A DNA stretch of 41,561 nucleotides from Candidatus Thermoflexus tengchongensis (GTDB lineage Bacteria > Chloroflexota > Anaerolineae > Thermoflexales > Thermoflexaceae): contig JAEVEX010000047.1 of assembly GCA_016842085.1 (NCBI GenBank), positions 823-42,383 of the forward strand. The letters run 5' to 3'. Under the pieces are notes generated by a model, which worked only from the letters and a program-made list of their open reading frames with translations, made no database searches and was not told the DNA's origin. Of this stretch, positions 8,089 through 14,617 are shown one piece after another. Numbering within the stretch: the first letter of the stretch is position 1; each line of letters begins with the position of its first letter. Both the position numbers and the translations under genes were made by a program.

Positions 8089-8871
8089 ATGCAACTGGAA
8101 ACTCAAAGGCAGATCCTGAAGATGGTCGTGGAGTTTGCGGAAAGCGCCCTTCCGCTGGACCTGGATGTGGAGCGTCTCCGGCGGGCCTTTCCCTTTCACG
8201 CGCCGTTCTTCACCGATGAAGGTCTGCGGGCCTTTAAGGTCCAGAGAAACATCGTGACCCGGCTGGGGCAGGTCCTCATCCCGCGTATCGCGGAGCTGAT
8301 CGCACGAGATAAGTATCAGAAAGTGCACCGGGAGCACCCGATAACCGGACAGGTCGACGAGGGGATGATGGCCAGAATCCAGCAAATCGTGAACGATCTA
8401 AGAGCAGGAAGAAGGCAGCCCAACGCCCAGAAAGAATGGGAGGAAATCCTGGGATCCGCCTCAAACAGGATGGTTCCGCAACAGGTGGTCGCCGACCTGT
8501 ATGTGGAAGATTTCGAGGGTGGGCCGCTCTTTGTGGAGATCAAAAGCCCGCGCCCCAACCTGGATATCTGCGCTGAGACCAAACGGAAGATGCTGACCTT
8601 CCGCGCCATGATGCTGGCGATGGGTCAGCCTCAAGCCAAAGCATACATGGGCCTCTGGTATAACCCCGATATCGACCGCGAGAAATATTCCCATCTCATC
8701 GTCCGTCGGGTTATGGACATGTCCCATGAAGTGCTCCTGGGGGAGGAGCTGTGGGATACGATTGGGGGACCCGGAACCTACGACGAGATCCTCGAAATCA
8801 TGAAGAAGGCCGAGCAACACATTCGGAAGCGGGAAGGCCGCGATGCCGGAATGGCAGGTCGCCCTGATTAG
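8089..8871 (+). CDS. TdeIII-family type II restriction endonuclease
   Basis: A 260-residue PD-(D/E)XK nuclease. The catalytic core reads VADLYVEDFEGGPLFVEIK: D136, E150 and K152. It is followed by SPRPNLDICAETKRK, and the C-terminal LGEELWDTIGGPGTYDEIL is the other segment I recognise as typical of TdeIII-like enzymes. Characterised relatives cut GGNCC; whether this one does is unknown. The ATG at 8089 lies one base after the methylase stop with GGGAGG 6 bases upstream, so the pair is translationally coupled. The in-frame ATG at 8062 inside the methylase is unlikely. The downstream gene overlaps its last 29 bases. Confidence 0.85.
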   Translation: MQLETQRQILKMVVEFAESALPLDLDVERLRRAFPFHAPFFTDEGLRAFKVQRNIVTRLGQVLIPRIAELIARDKYQKVHREHPITGQVDEGMMARIQQIVNDLRAGRRQPNAQKEWEEILGSASNRMVPQQVVADLYVEDFEGGPLFVEIKSPRPNLDICAETKRKMLTFRAMMLAMGQPQAKAYMGLWYNPDIDREKYSHLIVRRVMDMSHEVLLGEELWDTIGGPGTYDEILEIMKKAEQHIRKREGRDAGMAGRPD

Positions 8872-9547
8872 CGCGGGAGCCGCCATCCTGAGCAGCGCCC
8901 TCACGGCCTACATCTCCCACCGTTTGGAGTGGAGGCGGCGCCGGGTGGAGGAGAACCTGCGCTGGCTGGAAGAGCGCTATCGCCCGGCTCTCGCCTTCAT
9001 GGGAGAACTGGTGACCGAGCTGGCTGGCCAGCACCCCCTGGAACACGCCGAACTTCTATCCATCCGCCACCGGGTGGAGGAGCTGACCCGGAAGGCGTGG
9101 CCCAGCGCCCTTTACCTGGATCCCGAGGATACCGGGTTAAGGGAGCTTGTGCTGGAAACGCTGCGCTACGCGAGGATTGCGGAGAGCAGGGAGAATTTTG
9201 TCGAGTACACGGTCAATGTGCTGAGAAATTTCTCTGCGCTCCAGCGGATCTTTCTCGAGGAGCGGGACGAAATCCTCTCGGGCCAATATTTGAAAAGCCT
9301 GATCCGCAAACGGGAGGACAGGAAGCGAAAGGAAGACCGGCGCTTTCAGCGATTCTGGCAGGAGCTGGAATCGTTTCGAGATGGCAAAAGGACGCTGAGC
9401 CAGATCCTTCATCAGATTCATGAGTCAGGCATACGAGGGGAGCTGCTGAGCCTCCTCCTGGAGAATCTGGAGAGGAAATCGGCGGGGATGGGAAAGGAGC
9501 GCGTTATAGAACTTCGGGAGGCATGTCGGGAGCGCGGATGGCTTTGA
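8843..9547 (+). CDS. Membrane-anchored coiled-coil protein of the R-M operon
   Basis: A 234-residue protein of no family known to me. One hydrophobic segment (about 6-25, VALISAGAAILSSALTAYIS) is followed at once by a basic stretch (HRLEWRRRR), predicting a single N-terminal anchor with the body in the cytoplasm. The rest is highly charged and helical, with long coiled-coil-like runs (about 28-75 and 140-190). It overlaps the endonuclease gene by 29 bases and is followed closely by the STAND ATPase (9565), so all four genes look like one transcript. A role in placing the ATPase or endonuclease at the membrane is inference; it could also be an effector. Confidence 0.75.
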   Translation: MPEWQVALISAGAAILSSALTAYISHRLEWRRRRVEENLRWLEERYRPALAFMGELVTELAGQHPLEHAELLSIRHRVEELTRKAWPSALYLDPEDTGLRELVLETLRYARIAESRENFVEYTVNVLRNFSALQRIFLEERDEILSGQYLKSLIRKREDRKRKEDRRFQRFWQELESFRDGKRTLSQILHQIHESGIRGELLSLLLENLERKSAGMGKERVIELREACRERGWL

Positions 9548-9564
9548 AGGAGGAGGGGATCCCC

Positions 9565-12216
9565 ATGGTCTTTATCGGCCGAAAGGAAGAGCTTCGCCTG
9601 TTTGAAGAATCCATAGATGCCCTCGTCAGGCGCGATGCCCCCCGCTATTCCGTCTTCCTGATTCATGGAGAGGGAGGGATCGGGAAAACCACGCTGCTCA
9701 GGAAATATGAAGAGCTGGCCCGTCAGCGCGCGGGCGAGCTCTGCTGTGTCTATCTGGATCTGGAGGATCTCAGGATCCGATCTGAGGATGGGACTCCTTA
9801 CCTGATGAGGGTCCTGGCGAATAGCCTTAGAGAACGGGATGCGCGGTTCCAGGCTCATGAGTTTGAGAAGGCATGGGAGGCATGGCAGAAAGGCCAGGTT
9901 GAGGCGCGCGACTGCTCGAGAGCCCTGAATCAGGATCTCGTGTCCATGGCCCGGTATTGTCCCCTGGTGATCCTTCTGGACACATGGGAGGTGGTCCACC
10001 CCTTTGCCTCCTCATGGTTGGTCCGCGGGCTCATGTTTCATCTCTTATCTAATCTGGAGCTCGGAAATCGCTTTATCTTTGTCACGGCAGGAAGGCTTCC
10101 AGAACGGTTTGTTATGGAAGCTCTTGATGCTCTTCATCAATTTCGGGATTCCGTTCACTTTCGCGAGTTGATGAAATTCACACCGTCGGAGGTGAAGGAG
10201 TATCTCGATGCCTATAAGATCCTCGATGCTTATGGGATCAGAGAGGATCCTGAAAGGGTTGATGAGCTTACCCAAAGGGCTTATGAACTCACCCGTGGCA
10301 TTCCGCTGGCACTGGATATTCTTCGATGGCTGCCCCAGAGAGACCTTGAGAGCCTGGCAGCCATAGCGCATGATCGCAAGATTGTCCAGGCCTTGTTCTA
10401 CCGCTTTCTGCGGCACCTCTCGAAGTCACACATCTATCGTCGCTTTTTTTACAGCATGGCCATGATGCGCCCTACAGGTGAGCGATGGCTGCAACACCGT
10501 TCACAGCTTATAAGGGCCATGCTGGGCTTGCCTCGGCCGATCTACGAGTGGGCAAGGAAGGTCGAAGAGAAGTTTTCATTTGTTCGAAGTGGCAATCTAA
10601 CCCTTCATCCTGATGTGCGTGAAATCATCGTTCAATATCTTAAGAATGAGAGTGAGAGTCGCCTCGACGCTATGGAGCTGGCGGAGCGGGCGCTGCACTT
10701 TTGTTCGAATAGTCGAAAGGAGGCCAGGGAGGGAACGGAGGAATGGAGGGAATGGACGCTCCACATCATTCACTACCGGTTCTGGCTGCAGAAATATGAA
10801 GAGGGGCTCAGGGAGGCCATTGATCTTCTCGCCGTACCTTCCCATGCTACCCGTCTGGAGCTCGGGGAGCTTCTGAACGATTGGGAAGAGGATATCAGCC
10901 ATCGGGCCTCTCATCTGGCCCGGGATTTTGCCGACCTCCGTGAGATAATCGAGAATTGGGGAAGTCCCGAGGTGATAAACCGGTATCAGGAACTGGCCGA
11001 GCGCTATCGCATAGATCCCCAGAGGCGTGTCACCACGGCCCTGGAGCTTGCTCGAAGGCTTGCTAGGAGGGGGAATCTTGCTGAGACCCTTCGGGCTCTA
11101 AAGGATGCTGCAGACAATGCTCTCGAGAGTCCGCCGCCAGGGACTGCTGAGAGGTGGGCTTTGCTGCTGGAAGGGATCATCCAGCATATATTGAGGTGGC
11201 GTTCAGCGGGACAGGAAGCGCTGATGCTTGGCCGCAGGATGGTCGGGGATCACCCCTGGCTCCGGATGGCTGGGGCCCGGATAAAGAGTCCTCAAGGAGA
11301 TGTCCTGGGCGCTTATATTGCCTTGAGAAAGGCTCGCCGGGGGATCGAACAAATTGCTCCTGAAAGGCGAGCGCAATTTGAAGAACAAATCCAGAAAATG
11401 GAGCGCAATCTTCAGGAGAGATTGCCTGGCGGCGCCCGGAGGGCAAAGATTCTGACTATGCTGGGCAATGACAGTAGCGCGTATGGAGAATTCAGTGAGG
11501 CAGAAAGATACTATCGAGAGGCCCTCTCGAGTAACCCCGAATATATCCCGGCTGCGCTTAAGCTCATTCATCTGCTTCGCCATCTGGATCGTTTGCAGGA
11601 AGCCTGGGACTTGCTTCAGCAAATTCTCAGATTGAATTGGACAGCTTTCCCTAACCGATGGAGGGCTGGTATTGAGGAAGCCCGAGGCAGTCTACTGGCT
11701 ATGGAGGGAAAGCAGGAAGACGCAGAGCGGTCCTTCCGGCAGGCAATCGAATGGTCTCCGGATTACGCAAACCCTTACATTAGCCTGGGATGGATTTACC
11801 TTCATCGCAGGAATGGAGACAACGCATTTGAATGCCTGCACCAGGCTCGAACAATCCTGGAGCAATTCAACGCCGGTCCCCTATACCAGGTTTATAACGG
11901 ATTGGGGATGGCCCAGTTGTTAAGAAACCGGCCGCATGAGTACTTTTTTGAAGTTGCCCATAGTCTTTGTGGAAAGCTACCGAAGCCGTCGCGGCCTTAT
12001 CAGGTTATCGCCCATCACGGATTGGCATCGCTCGCATTGAGGGAATTCGGGGAAGCAAACAGGTGTTTTGAGCAGTTAGAAAATTTCCGCCAGGCAAGGG
12101 GATGGCTTCGCACTCTGATTCAGGATGTCCGGTTGCTGGCAGCGCTACTTCCGAAGGATGCGCAACAAATTGGCCACGCCGAAGGAATTCTCCAACGTCA
12201 CCTCTGGCAAGGTTAA
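9565..12216 (+). CDS. STAND-type ATPase with C-terminal TPR repeats
   Basis: An 883-residue signal-transduction ATPase. The N-terminus starts directly with the nucleotide-binding module (FIGRKEEL, like the GREDEL box of NB-ARC/STAND proteins). Walker A is GEGGIGKTT at 35-43, Walker B is LVILLD at 134-139, and the GxP-type GIPLALDIL is at 245-253. A winged-helix-like part follows, then a long helical region with recognisable TPR units in the last 300 residues (for example EFSEAERYYREALSSNPEY and DAERSFRQAIEWSPDYANPY). Such TPRs commonly sense a ligand and trigger oligomerisation. No effector domain is fused, so one may act in trans. The ATG at 9565 has AAGGAGGAGG about 7 bases upstream. The gene is richer in A/T than most of the window. 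Confidence 0.88.
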   Translation: MVFIGRKEELRLFEESIDALVRRDAPRYSVFLIHGEGGIGKTTLLRKYEELARQRAGELCCVYLDLEDLRIRSEDGTPYLMRVLANSLRERDARFQAHEFEKAWEAWQKGQVEARDCSRALNQDLVSMARYCPLVILLDTWEVVHPFASSWLVRGLMFHLLSNLELGNRFIFVTAGRLPERFVMEALDALHQFRDSVHFRELMKFTPSEVKEYLDAYKILDAYGIREDPERVDELTQRAYELTRGIPLALDILRWLPQRDLESLAAIAHDRKIVQALFYRFLRHLSKSHIYRRFFYSMAMMRPTGERWLQHRSQLIRAMLGLPRPIYEWARKVEEKFSFVRSGNLTLHPDVREIIVQYLKNESESRLDAMELAERALHFCSNSRKEAREGTEEWREWTLHIIHYRFWLQKYEEGLREAIDLLAVPSHATRLELGELLNDWEEDISHRASHLARDFADLREIIENWGSPEVINRYQELAERYRIDPQRRVTTALELARRLARRGNLAETLRALKDAADNALESPPPGTAERWALLLEGIIQHILRWRSAGQEALMLGRRMVGDHPWLRMAGARIKSPQGDVLGAYIALRKARRGIEQIAPERRAQFEEQIQKMERNLQERLPGGARRAKILTMLGNDSSAYGEFSEAERYYREALSSNPEYIPAALKLIHLLRHLDRLQEAWDLLQQILRLNWTAFPNRWRAGIEEARGSLLAMEGKQEDAERSFRQAIEWSPDYANPYISLGWIYLHRRNGDNAFECLHQARTILEQFNAGPLYQVYNGLGMAQLLRNRPHEYFFEVAHSLCGKLPKPSRPYQVIAHHGLASLALREFGEANRCFEQLENFRQARGWLRTLIQDVRLLAALLPKDAQQIGHAEGILQRHLWQG

Positions 12217-12251
12217 TTCAAAGAATTCAAAGAGGAAGGGGAAAACGAAAG

Positions 12252-12369
12252 TGGGAGCGGCGGGATTCGAACCCGCGACCTCCCAGCAATCCCCGCGCCT
12301 TATGGGACGGCCGAGAGGATGCCTTCCCCTCATCTGGGGGGCGCTCTGACCACTGAGCTACGCTCCCAC
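12252..12369 (-). tRNA. Over-long tRNA-like gene, identity unclear
   Basis: On the minus strand a 7-bp acceptor stem (GGGAGCG with CGCTCCC, extendable to 9 bp), TA, a canonical D-arm (GCTC-AGTGGTCA-GAGC), a variable AGGTC and a perfect T-arm (GCGGG-TTCGAAT-CCCGC) are all present with discriminator A. The product is about 116 bases instead of 75-90 because roughly 40 extra bases lie between the D-arm and AGGTC. The best anticodon-like hairpin (CCCC-CAGATGA-GGGG, reading GAT) lacks T33, so I do not assign an amino acid. A -10 box TATAAT (12374-12379, minus) lies just upstream, suggesting transcription. No CCA is encoded. Confidence 0.6.
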
Positions 12370-12952
12370 ATAAATTATACAGCATCCCTCTCAGCGCCAG
12401 ATAGGGCCCATCTCATTCGCCCTTCAGCCCCAGCTTCCCACCCAGGACCAAAAGGGTCTGACGCCCCGTTTCGTCCCCCACCAGCCCACGTTCAGCAGAA
12501 AGCACGCCGCAATCCACACCACCTCCACCAGACGCCGAAGGGTCTCCAGGCTCAACAAAGGAATTCCGGGTGGTCTGAACGAGTAGCCGGAATGACTATC
12601 ATCTTCATGAACCCGTCCTTTTCGGGATCCCTCCATGCTCTTCGCCTTCCTGGACGGCCTGGCCCTGATCCTGGAGGACCGCGAGCTCCGCTTCGCCCTC
12701 CGTCCTCCTCTGCCTCCCTTCATCGGGGAGATCCTCTTTCTGCTCCCGGACGGCCCCTTCGTCCTCGCCCTCGCGCGGGCCGATGATGGGAAGCTCCTGG
12801 CCCTGCGCCTGGACTTCCGCCATCGCGAAGCCGAAGTCCTCTGAGCGCAAATCGGCTTTTCCTCTCCGATTTCTCCCCATACCGTGAGAGCATGGGGATA
12901 GAGGTCCGCTATCCCATGGGCGTGTGTCATCACGCCCATGGAGGCTTTCCTC
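12370..12952. other. Stretch between tRNA-like gene and integrase
   Basis: Besides the minus-strand TATAAT of the tRNA-like gene and one doubtful short frame (12635-12844), nothing here looks like a gene. A minus-strand open frame spans 12424-13017, but its composition is Arg/Ser-rich and it runs into the integrase, so it appears to be a shadow. The region may contain decayed coding sequence. Confidence 0.4.
12635..12844 (+). CDS. Possible small protein, 69 residues
   Basis: A short frame with a protein-like composition (alternating Leu-rich strands and acidic residues, for example GEILFLLPDGPFVLALARADDG) that ends about 110 bases before the integrase. It has no convincing ribosome-binding site, and I recognise no family. 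It could be a remnant of a longer gene or chance in GC-rich DNA. Confidence 0.25.
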   Translation: MLFAFLDGLALILEDRELRFALRPPLPPFIGEILFLLPDGPFVLALARADDGKLLALRLDFRHREAEVL

Positions 12953-13780
12953 ATGCGGCTGTTGGAAGCGCTCATCGAGTTCGAGGCCGATGTGCGCCTT
13001 GCGGGATCCCCGCGCACGGCGGAGATCTACGCCTATGCCGTCCGCCGCCTGATCCGGGCCGTTGGGGACGTGGAGCTCCGGGAGGTGAGCGAGCGCGATC
13101 TGCGCCGGTTCCTGGCGGGGATGAAGATCGCCCCGGCCACCCGCCGCCTCTATGTCATCGCCCTGCGCAGCTTCTTCGCGTTCTGCGTCCGGATGGGCTG
13201 GCGCGAGGACAACCCCGCCCGGCGGCTGCGGCTCCCCGCCCGTCCGTGGCGCCGTCAGGCGGTGGCCCGGGCGGAGGACGTCCGCCGCCTGCTGGCCGCC
13301 TGCGAGGACTCGCCTCGCGGGCGCCGTAACGCGGCGGTGGTGGCGATGCTGTTCGAGTCGGGCCTGCGGGCCTCCGAGCTGTGCGCCCTGCGGCCGGAGG
13401 ACGTGGATCTGCGGCGGCGGATCGCGCGGGTGATGGGGAAGGGGAACCGGGAACGGACCGCGCCCTTCGGGGAGGAGACGGCGCGGCGGCTGCGGGCGTG
13501 GCTGGAAGTCCGCCCGGGTCATCTGCGGACCCTGTTCGGCCTCAACCGCCACGGGCTCAAGACCATGTTGCGGCGGCTGTGCGCGGCGGCAGGGATGGAA
13601 ACCCTCAGCCCGCATGCCTTCCGGAGAGGGTGGGCCACGCGACTGGTGGAGATGGGGGTGCCGCTGAAGGCCGTTAAGGAATGGGGCGGGTGGAGCGACT
13701 ACCGGATCCTGGAGGTCTACATCCGGTATGTGGAGACGGAGGCGATGGTGGGGCTGTATCGCTCCCCTCTTGGCTCATAA
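12953..13780 (+). CDS. Tyrosine integrase ending inside a tRNA-Met 3' half
   Basis: A phage-integrase-family recombinase of about 275 residues from the ATG at 12953 (GGAGG 8 bases upstream; an in-frame ATG at 12938 is the alternative). It has an N-terminal SAM-like domain (about 5-90) and a catalytic domain (about 100-265) with R139 (SGLRASE), K163 (GKGNRE), H221 and R224 (HAFRR) and the nucleophile Y256 (LEVYIRY). The usual second histidine is Trp247 (EWGGWSD), a variation seen in some integrases. The stop codon TAA (13778-13780) is part of the anticodon loop of a tRNA-Met 3' half, placing the gene exactly at an attachment site. It is unlike the recombinase at 98-982 in sequence. Confidence 0.9.
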   Translation: MRLLEALIEFEADVRLAGSPRTAEIYAYAVRRLIRAVGDVELREVSERDLRRFLAGMKIAPATRRLYVIALRSFFAFCVRMGWREDNPARRLRLPARPWRRQAVARAEDVRRLLAACEDSPRGRRNAAVVAMLFESGLRASELCALRPEDVDLRRRIARVMGKGNRERTAPFGEETARRLRAWLEVRPGHLRTLFGLNRHGLKTMLRRLCAAAGMETLSPHAFRRGWATRLVEMGVPLKAVKEWGGWSDYRILEVYIRYVETEAMVGLYRSPLGS

Positions 13781-13815
13781 TCGGCGGGTTGTGGGTTCGA
13801 GTCCCACCCTCGCCA
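13772..13815 (+). other. tRNA-Met(CAT) 3' half, predicted attachment site
   Basis: Starting in the anticodon stem, the loop CTCATAA (13774-13780, anticodon CAT at 13776-13778) is followed by the 3' stem, the variable loop, a perfect T-arm (GTGGG-TTCGAGT-CCCAC, 13791-13807), the acceptor strand CCTCGCC and discriminator A. The expected 5' half is missing: integrase codons lie there instead. GGCGATG at 13741-13747 could pair with the acceptor strand at 6 of 7 positions, but no good D-arm or anticodon stem forms. A terminator follows directly. This is how a displaced tRNA 3' end looks at the distal border of an integrated element. Confidence 0.8.
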
Positions 13816-13820
13816 CCTCC

Positions 13821-13857
13821 CCCAGGCGCCCCACAGGCGTGGGGCGCCTGGGTTTTT
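13821..13857 (+). terminator. Strong rho-independent terminator after the tRNA half
   Basis: A perfect 13-bp stem (CCCAGGCGCCCCA, 13821-13833, with TGGGGCGCCTGGG, 13840-13852), a 6-base loop and a run of five T. It lies 6 bases after the tRNA discriminator, as expected for the native terminator of a tRNA gene, and also ends the integrase transcript. Confidence 0.92.
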
Positions 13858-14193
13858 ATAGAAGTTGCGCGACGGGTCTCTTCGGCCTCACCCATGGCCT
13901 GGAAACCCCAGGAAGGATCTATTATGCCTCCCGGCTTTGAGCCGTTCTGTGACTCATCGTCATTTATTTCACCCCACAGGGTGAAACAAATGACCGGTCA
14001 CTTCCTGCTTCCTCGACCCGTGGCTCGTAGACCGGACTTTTGCCCGTTCCGACGCTGTAGGGGCAACCGGCCGGTTGCCCCTACAGGCGTCACTTCCCGG
14101 GGAACTCCCGGTAGGGCTGTTGGAGTGTCGAAGGGTTTCGCTGAATGGAAGATAGCAAAAGCGGCAACGGGGCTGTTCGAAAAATCAGGAGAG
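13858..14193. other. Non-coding rearranged stretch
   Basis: No gene is supported. It holds a 30-base perfect palindrome (14056-14085) and leads into a truncated protease gene. One reading frame is open throughout, but its sequence before about 14200 has no protein-like features. Confidence 0.5.
14056..14085. repeat. Perfect 30-base palindrome
   Basis: TGTAGGGGCAACCGG (14056-14070) is followed immediately by its exact reverse complement. A related palindrome with the same outer GTAGGGCAAC core occurs at 24404-24431, so this is probably a dispersed intergenic repeat (REP-like) of this genome. Confidence 0.75.
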
Positions 14194-14601
14194 AGGCCAG
14201 CCCGCGGGAGGTCTTCGGAAGAGATTGAGCTGGTGGAAAGCCCCCTCTCGGGCCTGGCGCTGCTGGATCTCCTGATCGGGTATGACCGGGTTATCCTCAT
14301 CGACGCAGTTCAGACCGGCCGGGCCCCACCCGGGACGATCTGGGAATGGCCTGCGGAGGAGCTGGGTCGAACCCGGGCACCCTCTCCGCACTTCGCCGGG
14401 CTCCCTGAGGTGCTGACATTAGCTCGCGCGCTCCAGCTTCCGTTCCCGGAAGAGATCCAGATCTATGCAGTGGAGGTGGTGGATCCCATGACGATCGGCG
14501 GAGAGGTTACCCCTCTAGTCCGCCAGGCGATTCCCGAACTGGCTCGTCGGGTTCGGGAGCGAGTGCGAAAGTGGATTGCCGTGAAGGACCTGGGCAGTTG
14601 A
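14194..14601 (+). pseudogene. Hydrogenase maturation protease, 5'-truncated
   Basis: The last 120-odd residues match the HybD/HycI (peptidase A31) family, which trims the large subunit of NiFe hydrogenases. Visible are ELVESPLSGLALLDLL, GYDRVILIDAVQTG with the nickel-binding Asp, and SPHFAGLPEVLTLA with the nickel-binding His. The family's N-terminal GxGNxxxxDDG segment, which carries the third metal ligand (Glu16 in HybD), is absent: the upstream in-frame sequence is unrelated and no good start codon or ribosome site exists. No hydrogenase genes are in the window. It is most likely a remnant left by a deletion or by the nearby integration event. The exact left edge is uncertain. Confidence 0.7.
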
Positions 14602-14617
14602 ACTCGAATTTTCTCAA

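Noticed and set aside
12252-12369. Selenocysteine tRNA (selC) as an explanation for the long tRNA
   Set aside because: The length and extended acceptor stem are suggestive, but there is no TCA anticodon in a proper loop and the D-arm is of ordinary 4-bp type.
12252-12369. Group I intron in the tRNA-like gene
   Set aside because: The extra sequence is only about 40 bases, far too short for a group I intron, and no P7-like core is present.
12424-13017. Minus-strand gene with a hydrophobic C-terminal segment before the integrase
   Set aside because: Most of the translation is Arg/Ser-rich low complexity, it overlaps the integrase start, and no start signal is seen.
13741-13815. A complete tRNA-Met gene over the integrase 3' end
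   Set aside because: The 75-base span and a 6-of-7 acceptor match at GGCGATG are tempting, but the D-arm and anticodon stem do not form well, and the bases are integrase codons. Only the 3' half is supported.
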